Origin: Arcuatula senhousia
Taxonomy: Eukaryota; Mollusca; Bivalvia; Mytilida; Mytilidae
NCBI GenBank assembly: GCA_963971305.1
Contig: OZ020305.1
Location: 5,737,001-5,801,000, forward strand
DNA: 64,000 nt
Direction: 5' to 3'
Part shown: in pieces, positions 42,201 to 57,200 of the stretch
Layout of the letters: each line of letters begins with the position of its first letter
Position numbering within the stretch: the first letter of the stretch is position 1
Notes under the pieces: generated by a model
What the model was told of the DNA's origin: nothing
Seen by the model: the letters and a program-made list of their open reading frames with translations, nothing else
Databases searched by the model: none
Position numbers and translations under genes: made by a program

Positions 42201-45200
42201 CAAAGCTATATTAGTCTTAAATTTTCATCTTTTAAACATTGCTTTGCATTATGCTGCTTCTAGAAAATCCGAATACATATATATATAACCAAAAACAATT
42301 ATTTCAGTTAAATTATTTTTCTTTGAAAGTTAATTTGTGACTTTCGCACTTACCCGGGTCGTTAAAAAGTACTAAAACATAATTGGTTGGTTCGTTTTTA
42401 GATCCAAGTACACTTGTCACAATTTGTATCATTTCGTCTTTAACAGCGGTTATCTCCCCTGACATAGATCCGCTGTAGTCTAACGCGAAAGAGAAGGATA
42501 TAGGCTCACGTTGTTTTATCTCAAACAAGTCGTCAAATGTTTCGTTGCCAAGTAGATAAAGAATTCCAGAATCTGCAAAATAATAAAGAACTACAGAAGT
42601 TCCATTAGTGGATAAAAAATATGATTCTTTGACTTTGTTAAAACAAATGGATCAAAGATTACATTTATTTTTTAACCTGTTATTTTAATTGTTTTCTTAC
42701 TTTTCTTTTATTTGATGAGTCAATCATGTTGGTAGTTAATTTCAATGGTGTTAAATAACCACTCCGTAGTGATTGCTTTAGCATCCACTTTTTTGTCTTT
42801 ATTCGATTTGAAATTTATAAATTTGAATGACATAAGAGTTATTATCTGTCTTGGTACAGAAGTTGACTCCACAATTGAAACCAGATTAATATTTGTAAAA
42901 TTCAAATTTGCTGCATGATTAAATCGCCTCCATTCTAAGTGTTTTCATATTTTTCTTTGTTAGTTTTGTTTAACCCCAAATTACTACTACTTTGAATTCC
43001 ATACCCTGCCCAATGAGGAAATGTTTGGTGGCAGCAACAGCGGCATCATAAGCCTCATTGTGTAGATGGTAATGTGGTGATAGGTGTTCTAATGTCGTAT
43101 CCTTGTTTATCCCACATCTGGCTATCAGCTTTCTGCTCTCATCGTTAGGGCCTCCGTGGCTACATTTACCGGCAGTTTCACCTTGAGATCCTGCTCAATC
43201 ATAATAAGATTAAGTGTTATTTTTCCAAAGCAGTGTTTGATATAAGTATTACGTTAGTGCTTATTTATTTTCATTTTCTAATGTAAAAAAAAGCAAACAA
43301 ATGACAGTTATACAAATTCAGTGTTTTTTCTTTCAAGATACTTGTCTGTACTAAAAAGGGATTAAAGTTTATCAAACTCCTAGTTCCAGTTCCGTCCATA
43401 ACGATCCGTACACTAATCACGACTTATTTTTTTATCGGGAAGGATAAGCCTACTGCAAAGGATTTGGCAAAATCAGAGACATTGACGTGTCTTTAGCAGT
43501 CTTTAAGAATCAGAATTGGCTTTTTGTCACCAAAACATTGAGTTAGTGGTTTAAAAATACTTTTGTCAACGTTTTTTTTTTTACTTAAAAAGGAAAGACG
43601 GCAAACAGAAAATGTGTTACCGAACACAGTTTTTTGTCAAAGCACAGCTGAGGAAAAATAGTTACTATCATTGTTATGTTAGCAAGCCAAGTTTTTTTTT
43701 CTTTTTTTAAATAATTCTATTATGACTCCGATTTGTTGATTTGTTTTAGTAAAACAAAAACATACTTGGTGGTTTGACGTTCCCTCTGCCGTGGTAGTAT
43801 CCACTTGTTAATTTCTTGGTAATAAGATTATCTTTACATCCCAATCTAAAATGTATTTGGATCTTGAGTATTTTTAAGAACAAAATAAATGTATATTTAT
43901 AAAAATGTTGGGTTTTCTTATTTTTATAAGTTGAAGAATGCAGAGTGGTGCACCGTAGTGGGATGAAGAACCTTGATGCAGGTCTCGATAGAAGTAGGAC
44001 CTACAGAACCCTCATGCAGGGGGCTACATTTTCTGATTTTTCCTATCCTTCCTTTTTCTAGTAAAAGTCTCATCTCCGCTTGGCCTTGTGTCCCTATTTC
44101 CTCCACATCATCCTTTCATGTTAATTTTATCTACACTTTCATGTTCATGTCCCTATTATAGCTGACTTCGTGCTGCTAAAAAGTAAACCAATACCTTACT
44201 AATTTTTTGTTGCTGTTGCTGTTTTTGATACACATCTGTGTGTTCTAAGAATCAATTGCTGTAATAATTTAATTTTAGTATAAATACTTTTTAAGACTAG
44301 GATATTTTTTATTTTTTCCCAACAGCCTTGACTGTCGTCAACATAAAAAATGATAGATATTCTGTCCAACTTTAGACGACAAATTTAAGCGCCAGTCTTC
44401 CTAAAATATTACAGTATTACAGTTGATATAATTATGGAGTAAAAATAACCAAAGGCATCAGCTTCCACAAGGATTTTTTGGTTATTTCACCTATTGATGT
44501 CAACAGCAAAAACCATTTTTACTTAATATGATAAAAATCTATACGGGGTAATAGTATTACAAGGTAAAGTCGGTTACAAAGGATTTGTAAATATGCTTAA
44601 AATCTGCAGTTTCATAAATATCCCATTTAGCCTACATTTAATATTTCACTTCTGTTTCTTTTACAAGGAATCAAAGATTCTTACGCAAGTTCTTGGAAAA
44701 TACCTACTGATATTTTATGAATGATATATCACATGTATTGTTTTGTCTTTTTGTGTGTATATATTTAAGGATCAAATAAAATATTTTCTTGCTGTTTTAT
44801 GTCCATGGATTTGCTCATGTTGAAAATTACATATATTTGATAACTGCAGAGTAAATCACCAAAATTAATTTTACTTTACAAAATTAAAATTAATCCAAAT
44901 ACAATGAGAATTTTGAGGGTATTAGTCGCTGTTTACTTAAGCTATAAAACTTATCCCATTAAAACATAATAACTTTTCATCCGTGACATCTTTACATGTA
45001 TCTTCAGTGTTGGATGTAATGGCTATTAACTGTTTCCCTGGGACTCCTTTAAAAATAGAAAAACAACAAGATTGAAATGTCAGAGTATTTAAAAGGACAC
45101 TCGAATCTCGATATTTATTTTACTAGTAAACCGATCCCGAAGACATTCATGAAAAAAATGACGGATTAGTAAGTATAAAAGAAACAAGGAGGCACCAATG

Positions 45201-48200
45201 GGCATTCGAGTGTCAAAAGTCCGAAAGGGCAACGACGAAACCGGTAAACACAAAACACAAAACCAACCGAACGGATATCAACAACGCGAACTCAAGTCGT
45301 CAGGTGCTCCGGAAGAGCAAGCGGTTCCTGCCTGCTATAGCACACCCGTCGTGTTGCTTATTTCCAATTCAGTGTGTCAAATGCGGTGGAGGAAGACAAA
45401 ACAAATTCTACGACAAACCAAAATCTGTACTCATCTGAGAGATAGAAATCCCATATTTGTCTACGAGTGGACGGTGTCTACCGTAAAATTTCTTGAGTGA
45501 AGACAGCAACCGTGGAGCAACATAACCCTGTGTCAGTAATTTCTATGTCAAACGTGACGCTCTGCCATGGAAATCAATGTAATTTCTGCAAGCTCTGGGG
45601 TAACGAGAGCTTTGTTGAAAGTCTTCCTTGAGAGTCAATTTCGAGATGTTCATCTAAATATGAAGCAGACTTCCTAGAATGCGTTGTGTCCCTGTGGATA
45701 TACGAGATGGATAAAATCAGCTGTTCCTGAAATGTGAGAACTTCTTGCTTATTTTAACATAAATCATACTTCCAAATCCTACCTTGTTTGTTGAATAACT
45801 TTAGTTCGAAAAATTAGGTTTTACAGATGCTTAAAATACACTGACCTACTTGTGCACTAATTTTATTATCAATATTTTGGTTCTAAAAAGATTATCTTTC
45901 GCTGAAGGCTTTATCTTTAACGAGGATATAATCACTCAAAAGGAACTAACTGGTGATATAATTCCATGAATAATTCTGCACTCTCAATACCTTGAATAAA
46001 CGTACTACAAAATTACCGAATTTGGATTATCAATGTCTGCCAAGATTTAAAGACAAAATATGCAAAGATTTACCAGAGAGATTCCATAAGCATGTTTGTT
46101 TTCATATGGCAACAAGCATATTACATGTACTATGTAATAATATTAGTCATGTAATCTTCAGTTGTTGTTTTTTCGTGCTATAATGATGTGCGACAAAAAA
46201 TAAACCATGTCTATTTACAGGCCGTAAATCACTATCTGCATGATTCTTACAAAGTCTGCAGCCCTTTTCATGAAAAATATAAAGAGTAAAATTTATCGAA
46301 AGTGTAGATTTCAACCAATCAGAATCTTTGAATTTTACACTTAAGATAATTTTTAAACTTACGACCCTTTTAAAAGGACTGCTGGTACTTAAATCATTTG
46401 CCCCAAAAATGCTATTGCCCCATTTCTGTTTTAACCAATGTCTCGAAAATTTCGATGTATCAAAAACCTGAAATCAGCTAACAGCAAAACACTATAGGGA
46501 ACAATATTCTGTGATATTTTTTTATATAGAATTTTACTTGTATTTTCAGAGATGCATAACATACGACGGAAGACCACGACGACGGATGAACGCAAGTAAT
46601 TACTATAGTTCACCTGCCACAGAGGTATATAATTATCATGCATATTTTACCAAAGTCAGTATACGGCGTGGCACCATTCATCTCGACCCAGTTTGTGTTG
46701 CTGTAAAATGATTGTATAGTATATAAACATTCTCCTAACTGTTTCCTTAGTTCTTTTATGTTAGACTTTCTGGCTTCTAATCTCTTTCGACAAGAAACTA
46801 CATAGTTGTGTGCTGAAAAAAAATGCATATCCCTTTTAAACATAGAGTGAATCTTAATAATATTGTTCCTCGAATTAGAATATATGATTATCAACCCGTG
46901 TTCATACTTAATGCTTTAGAATTTTGTAAAAGAAAATAGCAAAAGAAAAAGAAAACCAATGGAGCATTCAAAATCATCACTAAGACAGAATCAGTAGACA
47001 TAAAACACCAGACGAAAAATAAACAGGAAACGCACAACGAAGCAATTACACACGAAACATGTGAAGTGCAATCAGATTAATTGATTGATTGAATGTTTTC
47101 TGCTTATTGTCTCGTCTGTGATATTTCAGCTATGATCGGGGAATAATCAAGTTGAATTTGCAATCAACAATGTGGAATTAGAAAGAATATTGATGACGAC
47201 GAGTTTCACGCTATTACACCTACCCGAATATAAGCAAATTTTGCAACACGCAGCTTTCCCGTGGATTAACACTCTTATACAAACAATGACACATGTCGCA
47301 AAGCATGTTGAAGAACGTCAAGTGACGCGTGATGATAACTGTTGCAACTAGATTGAGTCCAAATAAAAACGGCCATGAATTTCAAATTCGAGATTTTCCG
47401 AACAATTCTCATATTTGGGTTGTCATCGAAAATGCAGCGCAATTTTATCACGAGAAAATGGTTATACATGTTTAATAAAGGTATTCTGTGATTTATTTCC
47501 AAAGCATCCATTTAGAATACTGCAACATGAAAAATCAGTCCAGTTATAGGGCCAATAAAAGGCCTATGTGAACATACTCCTCTACGTTTGGCAAACGCTT
47601 GGAACCGTTATGCACTCGTTCTAGCAGTTTTTCGTGTGTTTTTCTGGGCAGAGTTCCCCTTTTTCAAATTAGGTATTTACAAAGAATGTCTTATGCAATC
47701 GGGCCAGGGGTAAACTTAGATCTAATAGAAATACGCTTCGGTAGACAAATCGTGTCGAATAACCTTGGCGTTTTAAACTCTTAAATCATTACATTAAGAG
47801 ATACATCAGATAATTAAAAACATGCATCATGCAATTTAGAAACTCAGTTGATAATGATTCATGTCACGAAAGATGCAATGCAGCCTTTACACCTGCAGAT
47901 GGAAATGATATACTGAAGCAGTTTATCCCACTGTAACGTGTTTACATGTTTTGCAAGATGATAAAAAGTTACATCCTGTCCATGAATGCAAAAAAAAAAA
48001 ATAAAAAATTATGATATCAAATTGATTATCGGGTCTTTATGCAATATTTATTAAGAGCATTGCCGATTATGATTTGGAATTTCTTAAAAATCAGTGTAGC
48101 TTGTTTGCCTGACAGCGCCTGTTTCCCGTACGTATGTAGCTGGATAAGTTCAGCGTGACAGTGTGCATTTGCTGTATTTTCCGTAGGTACAGGACGTAAC

Positions 48201-51200
48201 TGAATCTGTCCAGCATGACAATGTTCAAATGCTATGTTCCCCCAAGTACCTAGCTGAATAAGTTCAGCGTGACAGTGTGCATATGCAGTATTTTCCGTAG
48301 GTACAGGATGTGGCTGAATCTGTCCAGTATAACAATGTACATATGCTTGTTCCCCGTAAGTGTTCAGCGTGACAGTGAACATTTTTTTGGTTTCCCGTAC
48401 GTACCTAGTAGAATCTGTTCAGCATGACAATCACATGCTATGTTTCCCGTACGTACCTAGCTGAATCTGTTCAATATGACAGTGTACATATGCTTTTGTT
48501 TACCGTACGTACCTAGTTGAATCTGTTCAGCGTGACAGTGAACATATGCTATATTCTCCATACGCATCTAGCTGAATCTGTCCAGTATGACAGTGTACAT
48601 ATGTTTTTGTTTCCCGTACGTACCTAGTTGAATCTGTTAAGCGTGACAGTGTACATATGCTGTGTTACCCGTACTTACCTAGTTGAATCTGTTCAGCGTG
48701 CATGACAGTCAGCTATGTTTACCGTACGTACCTAGTTGAATCTGTTCAGCGTGACAGTGTACAAATGCTATGTTCTCCATACGTATCTACCTGAATCTGT
48801 CCAGTATGACAGTGTACATATGCTTTTGTTTCCCGTACGTACCTAGTTGAATCTGTTAAGCTTGACAGTGTACATATTCTATGTGTCCCGTACGTTCCTA
48901 ACTGAATCTGTTCAGTGTGACAGTGAACAAACTCTATGTTTCCTGTACGTATCTAGCTGAATCCGTTCAGCATGACAGTGTACATATGCTATGTTTACCG
49001 TTCGTACTTTGTTGAATCTGTTCAGCGTGACAGTGCACATATGGTGTGTTTCTCGTACGTACCTTGTTGAATCTGTTCAGTATGACAATGTACATATGCT
49101 GTGTTTATCGTTCATACCTAGTTGAATCTGTTCAGTATGACAGTGTACATAGGCTAAGCTTCCCATACGTACCTAGTTGAATGTGTTCAGCGTGACAGTG
49201 CACATATGGTTTGTTTTTTCGTACGTACCTTGTTGAATCTGTTCAGAATAACAGTGTACATATGCTATGTTAGTTGAATCTATTCAATATGACAGTGCAC
49301 ATATGCTGGGATTCCAATACGTACCTAGTTGAATCTGTTCAGAGTGACAGTGCATATATTGTTTTTTTTTTTGTACGTACCTTGTTGAATCTGTTCAGAA
49401 TAACAGTGTACATATGCTATGTTTCTCGTACGTACCTTGTTGAATCTGTTCAGTATGACAGTGTAAATATGCTATGTTTACCGTTCGTACCTAGTTGAAT
49501 CTGTTCAGCGTGACAGTGTACATATGCTATGATCCCCGTACGTACCTAGTTGAATCTGTTCAGCGTGACAATGTACATATGCTATGTTTCTTTTGTCTTC
49601 TTGTGTGCTGGCCACTGCCTCTCTAACTTCACCAATAGCTTTATACATTCTGCTTTTTGCTTCTGTATCTACAGAAAAAAGTATTTTTGGTTTTGCTTGA
49701 AATCTTTAGCATATTCCATTATAAAAGAAGCAAGGGTATCAGCGGGGCATTCATATATCTATACTCCTAAGAGTACGGTCAATGAATTTGTCCTTTGAGG
49801 TCATATTTTTTCCGATGCTTTATTTCTTTTTTATCGATTGTACTGGATTTCTACCAATACGATATCTGACAACCATTTTTTTTATTTCACATAAAGTTAC
49901 CCGGTCATTTAAGCAGTTACTTAGATTTCACCTAAATATTGATCGACCTTTTACATAAACATGATAAATTAAATTGCATTATTTTTTTTATATTTGCATT
50001 CAAAATGTTATTTTCTTGGTAATCATGAATATTTTATTAAATCTTGCATTTTCTTCATAAAAATTATGCACCATGTTAAAAAATCCTCAATTTAAAGTAA
50101 AAGTATTTTAGCCATTTTGAGCATTTTTGTACAATAAGTAGTAGTCCACAGCGGATAAATTGGGACCATAATTTCTAAGATCATCAGGGACGATGTGGAA
50201 GCCTGTGCCAGAACTTGTAAAGAAGCGGTAGGTGGTCCAAAAACCAACACCTTAATCCTTGTCAGACTAGGTAAGAACTATCCTATCTCTTGCTTGATGG
50301 ACAAACTTCGGAAATCTGTTAACCCTCGGCTTCGTTCCGTATTTAGGATCGTAAAGCTCGCGGTTGTCTCTCTTCCTTGCACAACAAGTTATGACAAGAA
50401 TTCCAACAAGAAAGGTTTCGTATGAAAAGCCCACTACTGTACTTTGGATTCATTTATTTTCGTGGGTATATTAATTATCTAGCTTGATGAAAAAAAGATC
50501 AGTTCGTTGATTCTTAAATTCGTGGTTTGGAAGTTTAAATCATACAGATCTATGTTAAATTTCTCTTTCACGGGGTATCAGATTTCTTGGGTCAGGGCAA
50601 CCCACGAAAACTACCAAAATAGAGACCCTATGAATAACAAAGAAACCAGGTATTACAATTCTCAGTTTATAGAACTTCGAATTGATTCGTATGCTTCCTC
50701 TAGTGCTGCATACATTTGGACTTCATTTGACAAAAGATGACATCAATGCTAAACTTAACTCCTTCTATATGTCCTCTTTAAATCTTCATTTGACGAAGGA
50801 ACACTAACAGAAAGTCTCCAAAATCGAGGATTGTTTAGTGCAAAGACATTATGAATATTATGAATGAGTCATAATCACGGTGCTATTTGAAAAAAAAATT
50901 GTAGTTTATTTGCGAGTCAGGTGACAAGAATAATGCATGGCGACAAACGAACGGACAAACTAACGAATGGACTGAATAAGTCGAGCAATATATATTACTT
51001 TCATGCTTCATGTAAAAACAAATCATTGTCGTGTAACCAAAACGAATACATTTTCTGTGAAATGCAAATGAAAGCTTGATATTGTCTTTAAATTTTGTTT
51101 GCAAATACATGTACGATCTTTACATGAAACAGGGAAAGACAATCCAGATCGCCATAAAACATCTAATTTAGAGCCAAATAAATAATAGTTCCGTAAGATG

Positions 51201-54200
51201 ATTAAAAAACATTTGATAAATTAATGTTAGGTATCGTCTCTGGTGAAACCTTTGCTCAATCTGTCAAAATAAAAAGATATTATGTTTTGCTTCCTGTTTA
51301 AATCACCTTTATCTTAATTTTAGTCATTTAGATCAGCAGGAATCCTCGTGGATACTTAGGTGATCTGCTGCTTGGGTTTTTTCTGATTAAATCATGAATC
51401 ATGACGAGGAATTTGAGGAACATTGTGTATTTCCTGGAAATTAAAAGTTTCCACTTGTTTTTTCAAATGAGCTTTTATAGGGAGAAACCATTTGAATTTA
51501 ATAAAGGGCATATGGATATTTTTCATTGTGCTAGCTCGCAGTTTTTTTAACTATTTTAAATCTACCATTAAATTTTCAGCCAAAAACCGCATTGTTTTTT
51601 TTTTTATTTTTTATTAGGGCCCCGCAACTTTGTTGCGGACGCCCTATAGTAATCAGTCTGTCCGTCCGTCCGTCCGTGCGTCCGTCCGTAACAAATTCAG
51701 TTTTCCGGACTTTTTTTCTAAACGCTTATAGATAATGAACTGATTTTTGGTATGTGAGTTTACCTTGATGAGTTACAGATCAAGTTTGAGTTTCATGCCC
51801 GTCCACAAATTTTTATGGGAGTTATGGCCCTTTGAACTTTGAAAATTCATTAAAATTTCAGTTTTCCGCACTTTTTTTCTAAACGCTTATAGATAATGAA
51901 CTGATTTTTGGTACGTGAGTTTACCTTGATGAGTTACAGATCAAGTTTGAGTTTCATGCCCGTCCACAAATTTTTATGGGAGTTATGGCCCTTTGAACTT
52001 TGAAAATTCATTAAAATTTCAGTTTTCCGCACTTTTTTTCTAAACGCTTATAGATAATGAACTGATTTTTGGTATGTGAGTTTACCTTGATGAGTTACAG
52101 ATCAAGTTTGAGTTTCGTGCTGGTCCACAAATTTTTATGGGAGTTATGGCCCTTTGAACTTTGAAAATTCACTAAAATTTCAGTTTTCCGGAATTTTTTT
52201 CTAAACGCTTATAGATAGTAAACTGATTTTTGGTATGTGAGTTTACCTTGATGAGTTACAGATCAAGATTGAGTTTCGTGCCGGTCCACAAATTTTTATG
52301 GGAGTTACGACCCTTTGAACTTTGAAAATTCACTAAAATTTCAGTTTTCCGGACTTTTTTCTAAAAGCTTAAAGATAATGAACTGTTTTTTGGTATGTGA
52401 GTTTACCTTGATGAGTTACAGATCAAGTTTGAGTTTTGTGCCGGTCCACAATTTTTTATGGGAGCGGGGCCCTTGGAGATGGCTATCATCTCCCTGGTAT
52501 CTAGTTTATCTATTTTTTTTTTATTTGAAAGCACTGTCCTGCTTTTAAATAAACTGGTTATTGGCAACCTGCCCTTTTTCAAATTTAACCACAACCATAG
52601 ACTAAACGCTCGTCATTTATAGCAAGAAAAATACCAGGAATTGTCATGCAATTTTGATTTCTAACATCCGCAAAAGTGAAGTGTGGTTTATGGAGGTTTA
52701 ATTCAAATTCCTGAGAATAGGTAAGCCGCTCCAGCATCAACAGTTTTGTGTTGAAGAACACAGTAAAGCTTAAAAATTCTCCACTTGTCAACACTTTAAG
52801 GTCCCTCCTACCGAAGAAACATATGTTGATCTTAGTCAAAATTTGGTTTCAAGTTCGGCATATTTCGGTATAATTGTTATGTACCCATATAGTGTTTGTA
52901 TTTTAAATCTTTTGGGTAGAGCGCCTCTAATGAGTCTTGGAAAGAAGAAACGCGCGTCGGGAGTAGCAATGTTTGTTGCCTGTAACTTTGTACAAGTTTT
53001 GATTCTACAATAAAAATGACAAGTTAAGCAAGGAAAGTATGATATGTGAAACTTCAGTATATGATTAAACATATGTAAAATAAGAAAACTGACCTTGCTG
53101 GAAAAAATCGTCAAAGGCCTCTCCCGAAGACAAAGCGGTCGTGTTTTTGAAATTGAAAATATAAAAAGCAATCGCCTGGATAGTTCCTAAATCTGTCACA
53201 TCAAAATGTGTCTTCGTTTGCCCATTTGTAGAATTTGGAGCTGGTGGTATTGGTAGAAAGCAAGCGATGAATGGAACCCCAACAAATAATATCAAGACAT
53301 TCCAAAACAATATCAAAGCAATCATGATTTTGAAGAACCTTCCATGAACCGACTTCCTTGTAATGATTTGAAGTGAGAAGTGAGATGCAACGTTAAACTT
53401 ATATATCTTTTATGCAACCTGAAAACTTCCTTAAGTTATTTTTAAATTTCAAAGAATATATAAACATTTGTATATCCAATCAAATGAATATGAGTTCTCA
53501 AATCAAAGAAACAGAGTATCATTGAACATCTAGCGGAATAAAAAAAATAGTTCAAATAATGCGTTCCACTTATCTATTCTAAAATTAAACGTGAATCCCC
53601 AAATACGTTTTGTTTTGACATACCACATAAGGTTCAGCTGTACTATGGTTGTTTCTTTTGAAAAAGTTTATCAGAATAATATATTTACGTATCAAAATGT
53701 CCATCTCTACATGAAAAGCCCACAAAATCGACAATTGGTGGTTATACACCAAGCTGTATCATCACAATGGTATATACATTTCCAAGTATGGTATTTATGG
53801 TACCAAGTGGTCAAAGTGTCCGATAAAAAAGTGAAATGTAGGTCAAGAGAAATTTTACATTAGTTTAAAGCAAGCAATAACTGGACCAAACAAGGGGCTC
53901 CCAGGAGCCTGAATTGCTCACATGGTTCTTAAGCTAAGAGTGTCTCTCCTAAGAGCTAATTGTATTACTCCTATAAGGGGTCATCTGACAGCTTCAAACA
54001 AGTGGAGACATTTGTAGATCTGAATAAACTGAAGGTTTAAGCAAACAACAGCTTTTCTCTGTCTACAATTAAGGTGGTTTGGGGTATAAGCAAATTCTAT
54101 CAGATTTTCTTAAAATTTTGCAGATAAATAAACATTGAAAAAATGCAAAAAAAGTTGGGATTATGGACCTTTCTATAGATTTATGACATTGAGAAGTTGT

Positions 54201-57200
54201 TGAATTCAATAGATTATAACAGTTATTTAGCATCATTGTGAGCTGTATTTACTTATAAATATTTCACAAATGAAAAGCCATATATAACGTGAAAAAACTT
54301 GGGGTCACGGACCTTCTTTTCTAGATATTTTTTGAAAAAAATAATTTTTCCGTCACATTTTAGCTAAAGATTTGTCACACATTTCCCGCCAATTATCTCC
54401 CCAAAAATACAACTTTTCAGAAAAAGCTTTAATTGTCTTTTTAAATATTTATGTTATATTTTTTACATTAATAAACTAGAATAAAGAATTAGGTTTTGCA
54501 TATCTTTCGTAATCTTAAGTCATTTTAATTGAAATATAGTCTACATATTTGAAAGATGTCTGAAAAAGATGCTCAGTTTTTAATACCCCCGAAGCACATT
54601 AATGAACTGAAGGTTTAAGCAATCAATCACTTTTCTTTATCTGCAATATTTTTCAATCTACAGGTGAAAAACATGAAAAAATTCTATTTTTTTCTTTAAA
54701 TAGCAGTAATTTAACAACTTCGACCCAATGTGGACTTTAGTAGAGCTTTTTCAAGCTGAAAAAGAATGGCTGCTTCAGATGTTTTTGTATCTCTTCTCAC
54801 TAATTTATGCGACGGCGGGCACGCTGTTTGACGCATGAAAATCGAACAAATCTTATTTGCAGGGAATTCCAAGGATCAATCATACCAAGATGCTTAAAAT
54901 TATTTTCAGTTTTTTGTCTCGTCTGCGTAGCACAGAGGGACATATGTGTAACTTTACCAGCGGTGGCGGCGGCGGCGTTAACTTTTTGGGTAAGGTTTTA
55001 TGCGCACCTCAATATCTCAAGAACTATAGGTCCAAGGTTGGTGAAACTTGGTATGCATATGCCCCAGTAGTAGCTTAGCACTGTTGCATCCCCATTCCTT
55101 GGCCTTAACCTTAATTTTCCGGCTGAATGACTCGGACAATTTTCAATACATATAATAGCAATGGTAAAGTTTTGCAAGCACCTCCATATCTCAAGAGCTA
55201 TAAATCCTAGGTTGATGAAATTTGGTATGCATATGCTCCAGTAGTAACTTTGCACAGTTGCATCCCCATCCCTTGACCTTCATTTCCCGGTTGACTTACT
55301 TTGACAATTTTCAATATATATATAGCAATGGTAAGGTTTTGCGAGTTTTAAATACAAATATCAAGACGGGTATAAAATGGGTAACTTGGTTATGCTGTAT
55401 ATATATGCAGCATATGAATCAAAATATTGGAAAATCAAAAACCAAAAGTATTGAACGAATAGTACTCCACACCAAAACGCGTACAAGGAAAGAAACCTGG
55501 GTTTTAAACAATTTTGAATTTAACAATCGTAAATTTCAACGACAAAAAAAGTCTTAAATTTTTTTGTTAAATTCGTGTCAGACAAGTCTGGCAACTAGAC
55601 TTTTGATTACCCTCGGGAACCAGCAGCGGTTAACAAACCCAGGGCTGACAGCGCAATGACACTGCACGTTTCCAAGATCTAAAACGTCTTCCATAAGTAC
55701 AGAGCCTGGTCGAATGATATTAATAAAAATCAAAGTTTTTATATTGGAATTCTGGATTCTCAGATTGGGTATCTTTGACGACGAAATTGGGGTATTTTGG
55801 AAGCCTGTATTACGAAACGACCAAAATTTAGATTCATATGATAAAAAACAAAATATAAAACAGTCACATCCGATGCTCACATAGCTTTTATTCTAATTGA
55901 GGACATCGATATTCAATAAAAGTTATTGGATCAATTGACTGCATATTAACTCTATAATGCTACATTTGTTTGTTTATGAGACTAATTGAGTCGGAGCTGA
56001 TAACAACTACCTTAATTGAATGGAAACTTTCCACAAATTGCATTTTAATGTATATTGTTGCATTAAATTGAGCATATATCTAATAGCTGATGACATAATG
56101 TAGTTAAATGCATTTAATTTGATAAATATCCTGTTACAAATACATTTATTTGCGACAGAAAACAAATGTACGGATTCATTACAAATGGCATATCGTATTT
56201 TGATCATGTCACTTATACTAAAATCTAAATAATTTGTCATGGACTTGTTCGATGACCACGATGATTCCGTATCAATGACTGTGATAGTCCTATTAATTAC
56301 AAAATTCTCGTTTGACGAATGCTTTTTTTTTCTTGGTTCATGATATGAAAGTATTCCACTGAAGTATTCCAAGTGTTCCGAGCCAATAATTTGAGAGTGC
56401 GAACCTTGGTCCGCGAATACAAGGCTTAGTGAATAAAAAAAAATACAAAATAGAAAATAAGTATTATGTATATCGTAATAATTTAATTGTTTTGTGCTCG
56501 GCTAAAACACTTTCGTCTATGAGTCCATAGACCAAATGTTGGCATGTGACAATTTTGTTCTTCAAATATGATTTTATAAATTGAATTATAACTATCTATA
56601 GGTAATGACTCCCCGTGTTGATTGATTGATTGCTGTTTGTTTAATTTCCAGTCGACATTTCAGCCATGATCCAGGTCAAAAACAAATTTAAACAACAAAT
56701 TAATTTGTGTAGACCCAGTATTAATAACACAGACCCATGAACAGATGAATGTCATGCGAAAAGGACCGATGTGTGACCACAAACCAAAAAGAAAAAGAAC
56801 GAAACTCACAAGACTGGCCAATTAATGTACCCTCAACGCATCATCGGCCAATGCAGCCAGAAAGTGAAGAAACACTCCGACAAAATCTGGAACCCGTGAC
56901 TGACAACGAAGAACCATTACCTGAAATGCCACCACATACAGAAGGAACACTTGTGAACCTGAGTGGGATATAACCAACTCTTTCCAAATCTCATATAAAC
57001 AACCCTTATCTACCGAAAATACAATGCTAGGCTCTGGTTTGAAACAACACACTGGGATGGCGAACATGTGGGTTGGGTGGGAAACAAAAAACCAGTAAAT
57101 TTTGAAGACCACTGGAAAAGGAGAAAGGTGGATAGGGACAGATTTGGCAAGCCCCGCAGACAATGGCTACCTTATTTAGCCACTGAGGTCACCCACCTTG

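Noticed and set aside
48026..48382. 118-residue minus-strand frame with repeated HCHAELIQL
   Set aside because: It is a read-through of the exon-derived satellite in the reading frame; splicing at the first donor removes it.
50195..50425. 76-residue plus-strand ORF (CARTCKEAVGGPKTNTLILV)
   Set aside because: Looks somewhat protein-like but no family, splice or repeat support; not called as a gene.
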